Source of the DNA: Opitutus sp.
Lineage (GTDB): Bacteria > Verrucomicrobiota > Verrucomicrobiia > Opitutales > Opitutaceae
Direction: 5' to 3'
Length of the DNA: 64,000 nt
Assembly: GCA_024998815.1 (NCBI GenBank)
Contig: JACEUQ010000002.1
Coordinates: forward strand, 132,501-196,500
The notes under the pieces are model-generated. The model saw only the letters and a program-made list of their open reading frames with translations. It had not been told where the DNA came from and made no database searches. The position numbers and the translations under genes are program-made. How positions within the stretch are numbered: the stretch's first letter is position 1; each line of letters starts with the position of its first letter. Shown in pieces: positions 16,663-25,885 of this stretch.

Positions 16663-17784
16663 ATGAACCTGCTCCAACGCCATATCTTCAAAAGCGTGGT
16701 CTTCGCCTGCGCGGTGGCGGCTGGGATCTTCAGTTTCGTGCTCATTGTCGGCAATGCGTTCAAGGACCTGCTCGGCTACCTGCTCGCCGGGCAACTCACG
16801 GCGGAAACCTTCCTCCAGTTGCTCCTCCTCCTCGTGCCCTTTGTCAGCATCAACGCCTTGCCCATTGGCATGCTCACCGGCGTATTGCTGGTGCTCGGGC
16901 GCATGTCGGCGCAGCAGGAAATCACCGCGATGCGCTCGGCCGGTCTAGGCATCGGCTTTGTCGCCCGCCCGATCCTGCTGATCGCCGCGCTCGGCGTGAT
17001 CGTTTCGCTGGGACTTAACTTTTACTACATGCCGCTGGCGCGCACACTCTACCGCAGCACGGTCAACGATGCGGTGCGGCAAAACCCGCTGAGCATCATC
17101 GTGGAAAAGACCTTCATCCGGGACTTCCCCGGCTTCGTCGTCTACGTGGGGCAAAAAAAAGGCGGCGAACTGGGCGACGTGTGGCTGTGGCGCCTCGACA
17201 AAGAAAAGCGCGTGACCGAGTTCCTGCGCGCGCAGACCGGGCGCATCGCCTACGATGACGATCTCAACGTGATGAAGGTGCGCCTGCTCAACACGTTCTC
17301 CGACCGGCGCAACCCGAAGAACCCGGAGCTCTTCGCCAACACGGACGCGCAGGTGTCGATGGACGAGGTGGCCGTGGACATCCCTCTCGACAACCTGTTT
17401 GGCCGCCAAGTCGTGCAACGTAAGCTCAGTTCGTTGACCTTTGGTGAGCTGCTGGAGCGCAAACGGCAACTGGAGCGCGACAACGCCCCTCTGGCGGATC
17501 GTATGAAGGTTTCGACGACCTTGAACGAGAAAGGCGCCAGCTCGTTTACCCTGTTGGCCTTCACGCTGCTGGCGATTCCCCTCGGCATTAAGGTGTCGCG
17601 CAAGGAAACCTCGGCCAACCTCGGCATCGCGCTGCTGTTAACCCTCGGCTACTACTTTTTGACCGTGGCCGTGGGCTGGCTCGACCGCACTCCGGCGTTG
17701 CGGCCCGACCTCTTGGTGTGGCTGCCGCCGGTGCTGTTTATTGGCTGCGGCGTGTGGCTGTTCCGCCGCGTCGAGCGGATTTGA
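16663..17784 (+). CDS. LptF/LptG family permease
   Basis: A 373-residue inner-membrane protein of the lipopolysaccharide export ABC transporter. It has three membrane spans at each end (the first near residue 15: VVFACAVAAGIFSFVLIVG) and a central periplasmic jellyroll-like domain of about 180 residues. The N-terminus MNLLQRHIFKSVV and the segment MSAQQEITAMRSAGLG are characteristic of LptF/LptG, the latter being the coupling helix that meets the LptB ATPase. F versus G cannot be told from the sequence alone, and the partner permease is not in the window. Confidence 0.9.
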   Translation: MNLLQRHIFKSVVFACAVAAGIFSFVLIVGNAFKDLLGYLLAGQLTAETFLQLLLLLVPFVSINALPIGMLTGVLLVLGRMSAQQEITAMRSAGLGIGFVARPILLIAALGVIVSLGLNFYYMPLARTLYRSTVNDAVRQNPLSIIVEKTFIRDFPGFVVYVGQKKGGELGDVWLWRLDKEKRVTEFLRAQTGRIAYDDDLNVMKVRLLNTFSDRRNPKNPELFANTDAQVSMDEVAVDIPLDNLFGRQVVQRKLSSLTFGELLERKRQLERDNAPLADRMKVSTTLNEKGASSFTLLAFTLLAIPLGIKVSRKETSANLGIALLLTLGYYFLTVAVGWLDRTPALRPDLLVWLPPVLFIGCGVWLFRRVERI

Positions 17785-17818
17785 GCCGGCGTGCCTGTCC
17801 GACCGCCTAACGATCGAC

Positions 17819-17945
17819 TGACGAACGAGAAAGAGAAAGAGAAAGAGTAAGAGTAAGAGTAAGAGAACGATTCAATCCCCCCCGCGACAGGCAACAATGC
17901 CGCCCCTCCCGCATCCTTCTCGTTCTCTTACTCCTACTCGTTCTC
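17819..17945. repeat. GAGAAA/GAGTAA microsatellite with inverted partner
   Basis: At 17824-17863 GAGAAA units change to GAGTAA units. At 17917-17945 a pyrimidine stretch (TTCTCGTTCTCTTACTCC) is its approximate reverse complement. It lies between convergent genes (lptF/G and leuA) and could fold into an imperfect hairpin in either transcript. Confidence 0.7.
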
Positions 17946-17968
17946 GGTTCCTTCCGGTCACCCGCCGA

Positions 17969-19636
17969 CTACCCCTTGGCCAGCGCGCGGTTAAGCGCAC
18001 TGACCACCGCCTTGATCGAGGCCAGCTCGATGTTGGTGTCGATGCCCGCACCAAAGAACGTAGCCCCGCGCTCCGTCTTGATCTGGATGTAACTCACCGC
18101 GCGCGCCTCCGCGCCGCTGCCGAGGGAGTGCTCCGCGTAACTCAGCAACTCGAATTTGGGCAATTCAGCAGCCCGTAGCGACTGCACGAAGGCGTCGATC
18201 GGGCCGTTGCCGGCACCGGTCACGCTTTGCACCTTACCGTGCACGAGCAGGTCCGACTGGCAGGTGACGGTGCTGGTGCGCTCGATGGTGCGGAACTGGC
18301 GCAACTCGACGGGCGCGGCGCGATCAATGTATTCGCGCACAAATACGTCGTGGATGTCCTGCGCCGCCAACTCAGCCCCGCGCGAGTCGGCCAGGTCGTT
18401 GATGATGCGGCCGATTTCCTTGTGCATGAGCTTGGGCAACTGGTAGCCAAAATCGTTTTCAAGAACATAGGCGACGCCGCCTTTGCCCGACTGGGAATTG
18501 ATGCGGATAATCGCCTTGTAGCTGCGCCCGATGTCAGCCGGATCGATCGGGATGTAGAGCACGTCCCACGGGCGATCGGCCTTTTGGTGCGGCCAAGATT
18601 TTTTGATGGCGTCTTGGTGCGAGCCGCTGAACGCGGTGAACACCAACTCGCCGGCGTAGGGGTGGCGCGGATGCACCTCCATGCGCGTGCAACGCTCATA
18701 GACCTCGCGCACCGCGTTGATGTCGCCGAAGTCCAGCTTCGGGTCGATGCCATGCGTGTAGAGGTTCAACGCCACGGTGACGACGTCGAGGTTGCCCGTG
18801 CGTTCGCCGTTGCCGAACAAGGTGCCCTCGACCCGGTCGGCGCCGGCCAACAGCGCCAACTCGGTCGCGGCCACACCGGTGCCGCGGTCGTTGTGCGTGT
18901 GCAGCGAAATCTGCGTGAGCTCACGACGCGTGAGGTGGCGGCACATCCACTCGATCTGGTCGGCGTGCACATTGGGCCCGGCGTATTCCACGGTGGCCGG
19001 CAGGTTGAGAATGATCTTGTTGTCCAGCGTCGGCTGCCAGACGTCGGTCACGGCCTCGCAAATCTCCAAGGCGAACTCCAGCTCGGTGCTGGTAAAGCTC
19101 TCCGGCGAATACTCCAAGCGCAGGCGCGTACCCTCGTCGATGAGCGCCTGGCCGTGCTGCTTGAGCAAGGCGATGCCCTTGGCCGCGATGGCCACGATGT
19201 CGGCCTTGGTCGCGCCGAAGACGTACTCGCGCTGCTTGGGCGAAGTGGAGTTATAGAGGTGGAAAATCACGCTCTTGGCCCCGCGCACCGCCTCGAGCGA
19301 ACGGGTGATGAGCTCCTCGCGGCATTGGCACAGCAGCTGGATGGAGACGTCGGCCGGAATGTGATTCTCCTCGATCAGGCGGCGGCAGAAATCGAATTCG
19401 ATTTGCGAGGCGGAGGGGAAGCCGACCTCGATTTCCTTAAACCCGATCTTAACGAGCAGGTCGAAAAACTCGATTTTCTCCTCCACGCTCATGGGCTGGG
19501 CGAGGGACTGGTTGCCATCGCGCAAGTCGACGCTGCACCACACGGGCGCGCGGTCGAGGACGCGGCTGGGCCACTGGCGGTTAGGCAAATCGACGGAGGG
19601 GAAAGGGCGGTATTTCGAGATAGGAGCGGATTGCAT
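17969..19636 (-). CDS. leuA: 2-isopropylmalate synthase
   Basis: A 555-residue enzyme condensing acetyl-CoA with 2-oxoisovalerate, the first step of leucine synthesis. The start MQSAPISKYRPF at 19636 is chosen; 33 upstream codons are Cys-rich and unlike the family. The catalytic TIM barrel has CSVDLRDGNQSL (metal and substrate), EVGFPSASQ, HTHNDRGTGVAA and GNGERTGN. The C-terminal leucine-binding regulatory domain begins around VTCQSDLLVHGK. The length and opening identify the longer LeuA2-type form found in actinobacteria and fungi. No Leu-rich leader peptide was found upstream. Confidence 0.94.
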   Translation of the reverse strand: MQSAPISKYRPFPSVDLPNRQWPSRVLDRAPVWCSVDLRDGNQSLAQPMSVEEKIEFFDLLVKIGFKEIEVGFPSASQIEFDFCRRLIEENHIPADVSIQLLCQCREELITRSLEAVRGAKSVIFHLYNSTSPKQREYVFGATKADIVAIAAKGIALLKQHGQALIDEGTRLRLEYSPESFTSTELEFALEICEAVTDVWQPTLDNKIILNLPATVEYAGPNVHADQIEWMCRHLTRRELTQISLHTHNDRGTGVAATELALLAGADRVEGTLFGNGERTGNLDVVTVALNLYTHGIDPKLDFGDINAVREVYERCTRMEVHPRHPYAGELVFTAFSGSHQDAIKKSWPHQKADRPWDVLYIPIDPADIGRSYKAIIRINSQSGKGGVAYVLENDFGYQLPKLMHKEIGRIINDLADSRGAELAAQDIHDVFVREYIDRAAPVELRQFRTIERTSTVTCQSDLLVHGKVQSVTGAGNGPIDAFVQSLRAAELPKFELLSYAEHSLGSGAEARAVSYIQIKTERGATFFGAGIDTNIELASIKAVVSALNRALAKG

Positions 19637-19924
19637 AAACGAAACAAAGACGGACGGTTGAAGCGATAATTGCGCCTGGCAGTGCGGCCGGCAGCAGGTG
19701 GGGAGGAAACAACAGACGCACGACCAGCCGAACACGCGGCCCTCTCAGATCGTGCGTCTAGCTAAGTCGGAGCGACTGAATGATGTTTCGCATCAAGATA
19801 TGAGGTTAAATACCCGCCGCCCCCTCGCAAAGTCAAGGAACGCATTGGAAGAGGGCCCTCGCGTGTAACCTGGCTCGCGCAACGGCGTCTTGCCTAACGT
19901 GTATGCTGGTTCATTCCTCCACCG

Positions 19925-20518
19925 ATGCCCCCTGACGACGAGACCTTCGACCTCTGCGGATGTCTGGAGCGTGTCCGGGCGGCCGACCAGCGGGCGGCCC
20001 GGGAACTCGTCGAACACCTTCACCCGATGGTCATCCGCATCGTTCGTGCGCGCCTGCCTCGGCGCGTGGCCGAAGAAGACCTCACCCAGGAGATTTTCCT
20101 GAAAATGTTCACCCGCATCGCACAGTATCAGGGCAACGTGCCGTTCACCCACTGGGTTTCGCGCATCGCGGTCACGACCTGCATCGACAACCTGCGCGCC
20201 CAGCAACGCCGCCCCGAATTCCGCTGGGCCGACCTCTCCGAAAACGAGGCCGACGTACTCGACGCCGTGCTCACCAGCGAAAACGAAGTCGGCGCGGGCG
20301 ACGCGCTCGCCGCACACGAACTGGTGCATAAATTACTCGACCAGCTAAAGCCCGACGACCGCGTCGTTTTGCAACTGCTCGACCTGGAGCAAAAAACCCT
20401 GGCCGAAGTCGGAGAACTCACCGGCTGGAACATCACTCTCATCAAAGTCCGCGCCTTTCGGGCGCGGCGGAAACTACAGAAGCTTTTCACCGAGCTAAAA
20501 ACCAAGGAACGCGCATGA
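19925..20518 (+). CDS. ECF-type RNA polymerase sigma factor
   Basis: A 197-residue sigma-70 family protein. Region 2 includes AARELVEHLHPMVIRIVRARL and EEDLTQEIFLKMFTRIAQYQ for core and -10 binding. Region 4 includes DRVVLQLLDLEQKTLAEVGELTGWN then IKVRAFRARRKLQ, the -35-binding helix-turn-helix. It is the first gene of a three-gene set; the stop overlaps the next ATG by 4 bp. The next gene is likely the anti-sigma factor. It is divergent from leuA across 288 bp, which holds no other gene. Confidence 0.92.
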   Translation: MPPDDETFDLCGCLERVRAADQRAARELVEHLHPMVIRIVRARLPRRVAEEDLTQEIFLKMFTRIAQYQGNVPFTHWVSRIAVTTCIDNLRAQQRRPEFRWADLSENEADVLDAVLTSENEVGAGDALAAHELVHKLLDQLKPDDRVVLQLLDLEQKTLAEVGELTGWNITLIKVRAFRARRKLQKLFTELKTKERA

Positions 20519-20817
20519 AAACCAACCCTACGCCCTGGCCCCGACTGCTGAAGGCCGCCCGCCAAGCCCCCGCCGACCCGCGCGACACCGCCGCGCCCCT
20601 CGGGTTTGCCGCGCGGGTGAGCGCGCTGGCCTTCGCCACGCCTGCGCCCAGCTTTGCCACGCTGTTCACCCGCTTTGCCCCGCGCGCTTTGGGCGTGTGC
20701 GGACTCTTGATGATGCTCGGCGTGACCCTGAACATCGGCACCGTGCTGCGCGCCATCGAACCCGATACCACGGTCATTAACGACCCGGTCGCCGAATGGC
20801 TCGCCGCTTCCTCCTAA
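20515..20817 (+). CDS. Small membrane protein, probable anti-sigma factor
   Basis: A 100-residue protein overlapping the sigma gene (ATGA). The N-terminal 50 residues form a cytoplasmic stretch (LLKAARQAPADPRD). One membrane segment follows at about 60-80 (ALGVCGLLMMLGVTLNIGTV) and a short periplasmic tail. Position and topology fit a small single-pass anti-sigma factor, but there is no zinc-binding HxxxCxxC motif. The role is inferred from context. Confidence 0.7.
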   Translation: MKTNPTPWPRLLKAARQAPADPRDTAAPLGFAARVSALAFATPAPSFATLFTRFAPRALGVCGLLMMLGVTLNIGTVLRAIEPDTTVINDPVAEWLAASS

Positions 20818-20819
20818 CC

Positions 20820-21305
20820 ATGGCTGCCAACATCAAAGTCGTACTCGCCGTCGGCGGCATCTTTTTGACGGGCGCCGTCACCGGAGGATTCGCGGGTTTC
20901 CGCCTAGGCGAACACTACGCCAAGCCCCCACCCATTCAGCCGCGCGGCGGCGCCGTCGAGTTGATTGGTGGGCGCGCCGCCGATCAGCTCAATCTCACAC
21001 CCGAGCAAAAACAGCAGATCCGCCCCATCATCGGCCGGACATCCGAGGAGCTGCGCAGTATCTCCCGTGATGCCTTCAGTCGTTCGGGCGAACTCATCGC
21101 CAAAATGGACGCCGATCTGGCCAAGATCCTCACACCTCAACAGTTGGATAAACTTCGCGAGATCCGCGCCAAGGAAAACGAACGGCGCCGGCAATGGATG
21201 AAGGACCGCCCCAAGCAATTCGAAGGCCGTCCATCCGGCGGGCCCAGTGGTAATCATCCGCGTCCACCTAGTCCGCCTGAGGCACCTGAGCCGGCAAACC
21301 CGTGA
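20820..21305 (+). CDS. Membrane-anchored periplasmic protein, LTXXQ/CpxP-like
   Basis: A 161-residue protein (169 if started at 20796). One N-terminal membrane span (VVLAVGGIFLTGAVTGGFAG) is followed by a helical region with LNLTPEQKQQIRPII and ILTPQQLDKLREI. These two LTxxQ motifs are typical of CpxP/Spy/ZraP-like envelope-stress sensors. A basic, Pro-rich tail ends the protein. It is third in the operon after the sigma factor and small membrane protein. A periplasmic stress-sensing input to the sigma pair is the natural inference. Confidence 0.8.
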   Translation: MAANIKVVLAVGGIFLTGAVTGGFAGFRLGEHYAKPPPIQPRGGAVELIGGRAADQLNLTPEQKQQIRPIIGRTSEELRSISRDAFSRSGELIAKMDADLAKILTPQQLDKLREIRAKENERRRQWMKDRPKQFEGRPSGGPSGNHPRPPSPPEAPEPANP

Positions 21306-21360
21306 GTTTGGGCCGGAGCCCGTCCGGCGGACGGGCGGAACGGGCGGGGGGAAAAACAAG

Positions 21361-21457
<97 letters not shown>

Positions 21458-21512
21458 AAGGTGGACAGTGCTGGGCTTGCCCTCTGGTTCAACGAGAATC
21501 TTCACCGACCTA

Positions 21513-23319
21513 GAGCCTGTCCCAAATTTCCGGATTTTTAAAAAGTGCGCAGAGGTCCATTGGGATTGCGGGCGAACGAGGTGGCACGAATCACCCCAGC
21601 GACGTTAAACGGCGGCCCGAATCGATTTTTCCCGCCCCCAAGCGCGGTAGTAAGGTACGGCAAAGCCGGGGCGAGCCCCAGGGTTATTCACATTTTTGCC
21701 GGAAAATTGAATTAAGCGGCCAGCGGAAGTGTTATTTCCTCGGCAAGGATTCGTGACACCAGCCAGAGGTTGTGACCGAGTACACTCCAACCCACCGAAC
21801 GGTAGCGGTTGGCAAACCCTTTACAGCGCAAGCGTCCGCCGAGGCGTTGTTTGAGGATCGCAATGCGCGCTTCGGTCGCCGAACGGCGCCGCTGCAATTG
21901 GGCGAAGCGTTTTTCGCTCAAACGCTCCTTGAGCGCGTGCGGATCACGCGGGCATACCGCATCGTAAACGTCTTGTTGCTTGAGCATTGCGGAAGTTTTT
22001 TTGGTGGCGAAGCCGCGGTCGGTGCCGACCGCGCTAATCGGCGCACTCAGGTCAAAGCGGTTCTGCCGCGCCAGGCTTTCCTCGAGTTGGCACCATTCTG
22101 CCGGAGCCGCGCCCTGGTAGAGTTGCCAGTCGGTGATTAAACCGGAGAGCGCCTCGCTCAACAGCAACGAGTTGCCAAACTCGACTTGGCTCCCTGCTTT
22201 GCCGCGAACCAGTACGTTCACATCAAGTTCATGCACGCTGAGGATCTTTTGGTCGTTGGGCACCGGGCGTCCGCCGATGATGCGCTCGTGGGCCTGCTTG
22301 ATGACGGCGGGCAGTTGGCCGAGCATAGCGTCGATGCGGGTGGTTATCCGCTTGGTTTGGCGTTGGCTGTAATGGGTTTGGCTATACTTCTGCGCCAACA
22401 GGTCGCGGTGGCGGCGGGCATGTTCTCCGATCGTGCGTAACAGCGTCTTCATCTTGCGCAGGATCTGTTTACGCGCGCGCTTGGCGTCGTTGCGGCGGCC
22501 TGCGTGGGTCATTGACATGCACAACTTGTTCATCTGCTTGGCAAAGCACTCCGGCTCTTCAGGCATACGGTGGAGCAGTCCAGCGCGGCGGATTAAAATC
22601 ATGGCCTTGAGCAAAGTCTTGGACACATCACGCAACAGCACCCAGTCCACCGGGAAGTGGATGTTGGTCTCCAAGCACGTGCCGTCGATGAGGCAAACAT
22701 CCATGTCCAGCGGCGCGCTCAACCCGAGTTCAGTGGCGCGATCCTTCTCGCCGCACATCTCCACCAACACTTGCCCCATCCAGCGCACCTGTTCGGCGGT
22801 GAAAAACTTCGAGGCCCGCTCCAGCACACTTTTGGACGCCCCCTTGATTCCCTCAAGCGTGCGAACACCGCAAAAATCCGCCAGTAAATCACTTGAGGCA
22901 ATGCTACGGGAAAGCTCGCGAAAGGATATGTTGCCCAAATGCACCCGCAACACTTCAAAGCGTAACGCTTTGAGCGCAAACTCCATACGCTGGCGTAGTT
23001 GTGCGACACTGGCTTGGCCTGCCCCCGCCTTGGCAAAGTCCATCGCCATCGTCTCCAAGTGGCTGCCACGCAACAACGCGTCGAGTCCTTCCAATTGCTG
23101 GCGAAACTCGGCGTAATCTTTATTGGCACCGACTGGCGTTAGCGCCGGACGCAACCAGCGTTGCAGGGCAATGGCCGAGGTGGCGGATACGGGTTTTGAC
23201 TTCATGGCCGATTATAGCGGCTTTTTTTTGACCAAAACCAGGGAATTACCCCTCTTTAGGCATCATTAAACTTATGCTAATAGTTCACTGCTAGGTTTTT
23301 ATGCTTTCGGGACAGGCTC
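21513..23319 (-). mobile_element. Complete insertion sequence, 1807 bp, IS5/IS1182-like
   Basis: The ends GAGCCTGTCCC (21513-21523) and GGGACAGGCTC (23309-23319) are inverted repeats. They are flanked by the direct repeat GACCTA at 21507-21512 and 23320-23325, taken as the target duplication. One transposase gene fills the element on the minus strand. The insertion lies about 55 bp upstream of the ffs 5' end. Confidence 0.9.
21712..23205 (-). CDS. Transposase (DDE, IS5/IS1182/ISNCY-like)
   Basis: A 497-residue protein and the only gene of its element. Catalytic candidates are the Asp of CLIDGTCLETNIHFPVDW, the Asp of SAVGTDRGFATKK and the Glu of RRSATEARIAILKQRLGG. The long helical insert between the first two (THAGRRNDAKRARKQILRKM) is typical of larger transposases of the IS1182/ISNCY group. 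The N-terminus has a DUF772-like helical region (FEVLRVHLGNISFRELSRS). The frame is intact, so the element may be active. The exact family is unsettled. Confidence 0.88.
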   Translation of the reverse strand: MKSKPVSATSAIALQRWLRPALTPVGANKDYAEFRQQLEGLDALLRGSHLETMAMDFAKAGAGQASVAQLRQRMEFALKALRFEVLRVHLGNISFRELSRSIASSDLLADFCGVRTLEGIKGASKSVLERASKFFTAEQVRWMGQVLVEMCGEKDRATELGLSAPLDMDVCLIDGTCLETNIHFPVDWVLLRDVSKTLLKAMILIRRAGLLHRMPEEPECFAKQMNKLCMSMTHAGRRNDAKRARKQILRKMKTLLRTIGEHARRHRDLLAQKYSQTHYSQRQTKRITTRIDAMLGQLPAVIKQAHERIIGGRPVPNDQKILSVHELDVNVLVRGKAGSQVEFGNSLLLSEALSGLITDWQLYQGAAPAEWCQLEESLARQNRFDLSAPISAVGTDRGFATKKTSAMLKQQDVYDAVCPRDPHALKERLSEKRFAQLQRRRSATEARIAILKQRLGGRLRCKGFANRYRSVGWSVLGHNLWLVSRILAEEITLPLAA

Positions 23320-23374
23320 GACCTATCCACAGGGGCAAAAACACCTCGTCGGCCCGCAGAACTCAAAGCACACC

Positions 23375-24010
23375 TCAGAACTGCAACGGCACCCCGAGTT
23401 GGCGCAGCGCATTGAGGGCAAATTGCACCGCCACCGCCGCCAGCAGCAAGCCCATGAGCCGCGCGGTGAGTTTCAACACCAAGGGGCTTAACCACTGCGT
23501 CCCCAGCACGGCGAAGCGCAGGATAAAATAGCCCGTCACACACACCAGCCCGATGGCCCCCAACAGCGCCAAATGCTGGGAAATTCCCTGGGCCTGAGCG
23601 CGCAGAATCAGCACCGCCGAGATCGCCCCGGGGCCGGCCAGCATCGGTACCCCAAGCGGGGTGATGGCAATGTCGTCCTTGGCCACACCGGCCTGCACCT
23701 CTTCCAGCGTCTCCCGCGCCCCGGTGGGTCGGGCGTGAAGCATGTCGAAGGCGATGCAAAACAAGAGGATACTACCCGCGATCTGGAACGCCGGCAGGGT
23801 CACGCCCAACAGCTTAAAAATCCACGGGCCGGTCAAAACAAACAGCGTGAGCACGATCCCCGCCACGGCACAGGCCAGCCGCGCCATACGAATTTGTTCA
23901 GCACGCGAATCCCGCGCCGTCATGGTCACAAACGCCGGCACCACCGCGAGCGGGTCGACGATCGCAAAAAGCGAACCGAAGGCCAGGAGTGCGTATTCCA
24001 GGAGGCTCAT
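23375..24010 (-). CDS. MarC family integral membrane protein
   Basis: A 211-residue protein with six hydrophobic segments. The family signature is near the N-terminus (LLAFGSLFAIVDPLAVVPAFVTMT), and ITPLGVPMLAGPGAISAVLIL is the highly conserved central loop. MarC/YchE/YhgN proteins are inner-membrane proteins of unclear transport function. The gene is divergent from the response regulator at 24202. Confidence 0.92.
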   Translation of the reverse strand: MSLLEYALLAFGSLFAIVDPLAVVPAFVTMTARDSRAEQIRMARLACAVAGIVLTLFVLTGPWIFKLLGVTLPAFQIAGSILLFCIAFDMLHARPTGARETLEEVQAGVAKDDIAITPLGVPMLAGPGAISAVLILRAQAQGISQHLALLGAIGLVCVTGYFILRFAVLGTQWLSPLVLKLTARLMGLLLAAVAVQFALNALRQLGVPLQF

Positions 24011-24201
24011 CGTGACCCCAATTTGCCCCCAACTTGCCCCGCTGCCAAGCGCGCACCTGCTTTAAAATAGCCGCTCCCCGCGCAATCTCTTTGCCATGTC
24101 AGCCGCGACTCGCGCTCATACGCGTTCTTATAAGCGTTCTCACCGAGCGCCTCGCCCGCCTGCACCACCTTTCAGCCACCGCGCTCACGCCTCTCCGTCC
24201 C

Positions 24202-24588
24202 ATGCCCGTTCCTATTCTTGTCATTGATGATTCCAAAGCGGTGCGCCTGATCGCCCTAAAAGCCCTCGCGCCCTTCGACTGCGTGGTTCACGAGGCGACC
24301 AACGGTTTCACCGGGCTGTTCGCCCTGGAGCGCACCCAGGCAAAACTGCTGGTCATCGACGTCAGCATGCCGACCATGGACGGCCTGGAAATGCTCACCA
24401 TGCTCAAATCCCACCCCGAGCTGAGCAAACTCCCCGTGATCATGCTCACGTCCACGACCGACCACAAAGTGCTTCCGAAAATCACGGCGCTGGGGGTTAA
24501 CGGCCAGGTCAGGAAACCGTTCACGCCGGAGGCGTTAGTCTCGGCCATAAAGGCGGTTATCCCATTAAAACCGGCGAAGTCAGCCTAA
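24202..24588 (+). CDS. Stand-alone response regulator receiver
   Basis: A 128-residue CheY-like single domain. The start at MPVPILVIDDSKAVR is chosen; 56 upstream codons are not receiver-like. The acidic pair is in VIDDSKAVR, the phospho-Asp in LLVIDVSMPTMDG, the Thr/Ser in VIMLTSTTD and the Lys in QVRKPFTPE. There is no output domain, so it must act by protein contact or phosphotransfer. The cognate kinase is not adjacent. Confidence 0.92.
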   Translation: MPVPILVIDDSKAVRLIALKALAPFDCVVHEATNGFTGLFALERTQAKLLVIDVSMPTMDGLEMLTMLKSHPELSKLPVIMLTSTTDHKVLPKITALGVNGQVRKPFTPEALVSAIKAVIPLKPAKSA

Positions 24589-24609
24589 CGGCTGGGCCGT
24601 GGGGCATCC

Positions 24610-24737
24610 CTGAGCTCACGCTCAGGGCCACGGGATGCTGCGGGCCTGATGCGCCAAGGTGCTCCTGGGATTCGGGATGTCGCCAGCGTAGCCAACAGTG
24701 GACCCTCAGCGTGGCCTTGAGCGTGAGCTCAGGGTTT
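24610..24737. repeat. GAGCTCACGCTC palindrome pair
   Basis: CCTGAGCTCACGCTCAGGGC (24610-24629) and an inverse-oriented partner CCTTGAGCGTGAGCTCAGGG (24715-24734) flank a short spacer. The same core, as CCTTGAGCTCACGCTCAAGG, lies inside the MITE-like element at 44 and 50-55 kb. It appears here without the rest of that element. Confidence 0.65.
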
Positions 24738-24756
24738 CCGGTCGAAAAGCAGGTCG

Positions 24757-24793
24757 CAAAAAAAAGCGGCCCCGCCGATGTGGCAGGGCCGCT
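24757..24793 (-). terminator. Terminator after glnA
   Basis: On the minus strand AGCGGCCC pairs with GGGCCGCT and is followed by TTTTTTT. It is about 60 bp beyond the glnA stop. Confidence 0.88.
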
Positions 24794-24850
24794 TCGCTAA
24801 AAACTGAGGCGGCTCAGGTCGAGCCGCACCAGCTTGAGTTTTTTCAAGAC

Positions 24851-25885
24851 TTAGGCGGTCGGGACCGTCTGGATGGTCTTGAGGATGCGCGAGGCGATCT
24901 CGTAGGGGTTACCCGCGGAGTTCGGACGGCGATCCTCGAGGTAACCCTTGTAGCCGGCGTTGACGAAGCTGTGGGGGACGCGCACGGAGGCGCCGCGGTC
25001 GGCGATGCCGTAGGAGAACTTGTCGATCGACTGGGTCTCGTGCAAACCGGTGAGGCGGAGGTGGTTATCCGGACCGTAAACGGCAATGTGCTCGGCGCAG
25101 TACTTGCTGAATGCGGCCATCAGCTTCTCGAAGTAGTCCTTGCCGCCGACTTCGCGCATGAACTTGGTGGAGAAGTTGGCGTGCATGCCGGAACCGTTCC
25201 AATCGAGGGCCTGCTGGTAGGCGCCGAGGATCGGCTTGCAGTGGAACTCGACGTCGATCTGGTACTGTTCGCAGAGGCGGATCAGCAGGTAACGGGCAAC
25301 CCAGACCTCGTCGGCGGCGCGCTTGGAGCCCTTGCCGAAGATTTGGAATTCCCATTGGCCCTTGGCCACTTCGGCATTGATGCCTTCGTGGTTGATGCCG
25401 GCTTCCAAGCAGAGGTCGAGATGCTCTTCGACGATCTGGCGGGCAACGTCGCCCACATTCTTGAAGCCAACGCCCGTGTAGTAAGGGCCTTGGGGAGCGG
25501 GATAACCACCCTCGGGGAAGCCGAGCGGGCGACCGTCTTGATAGAAGAAATATTCCTGCTCGAAGCCGAACCAGGTGTCGGGATCGTCGACGATGGTAGC
25601 GCGGGAGTTGGAGATATGCGGGGTTTTGCCGTCCGGCATCATCACTTCGCACATCACGAGGGCACCGTTGGTACGGGTGGCATCGGGATAAATGGCGACT
25701 GGCTTCAGCACGCAGTCGGAACTGCGGCCCTCGGCCTGCTGGGTCGAGCTGCCGTCAAAGCCCCAAAGGGGAAGTTCTTCGAGCTTCGGGAAAGCGGCGA
25801 ATTCCTTGATTTGGGTCTTGCTGCGCAGGTTGGCGACGGGCTTGTAGCCGTCGAGCCAGATGTATTCCAATTTGTATTTGGCCAT
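24851..25885 (-). CDS. glnA: Glutamine synthetase, eukaryotic-type (GSII)
   Basis: A 344-residue enzyme making glutamine from glutamate, ammonia and ATP. The start MAKYKLEYIWLDG is chosen over a 21-codon extension. GSII features are the short length, IWLDGYKP, LWGFDGSST (beta-grasp), FGFEQEYFFY with metal-binding Glu residues, the GINAEVAKGQWEFQI block, DWNGSGMHANFST and RGASVRVPHS. There is no adenylylation loop Tyr of the GSI type. GSII occurs in a limited set of bacteria, so this helps place the organism. No PII or NtrC gene is adjacent. Confidence 0.95.
   Translation of the reverse strand: MAKYKLEYIWLDGYKPVANLRSKTQIKEFAAFPKLEELPLWGFDGSSTQQAEGRSSDCVLKPVAIYPDATRTNGALVMCEVMMPDGKTPHISNSRATIVDDPDTWFGFEQEYFFYQDGRPLGFPEGGYPAPQGPYYTGVGFKNVGDVARQIVEEHLDLCLEAGINHEGINAEVAKGQWEFQIFGKGSKRAADEVWVARYLLIRLCEQYQIDVEFHCKPILGAYQQALDWNGSGMHANFSTKFMREVGGKDYFEKLMAAFSKYCAEHIAVYGPDNHLRLTGLHETQSIDKFSYGIADRGASVRVPHSFVNAGYKGYLEDRRPNSAGNPYEIASRILKTIQTVPTA

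Noticed and set aside
18227-19669. Plus-strand frame of 480 codons
   Set aside because: Antisense to leuA.
19637-19735. Possible leucine leader peptide upstream of leuA
   Set aside because: The frame is Cys-rich, not Leu-rich, and is fused in frame to leuA; no attenuator hairpin was identified.
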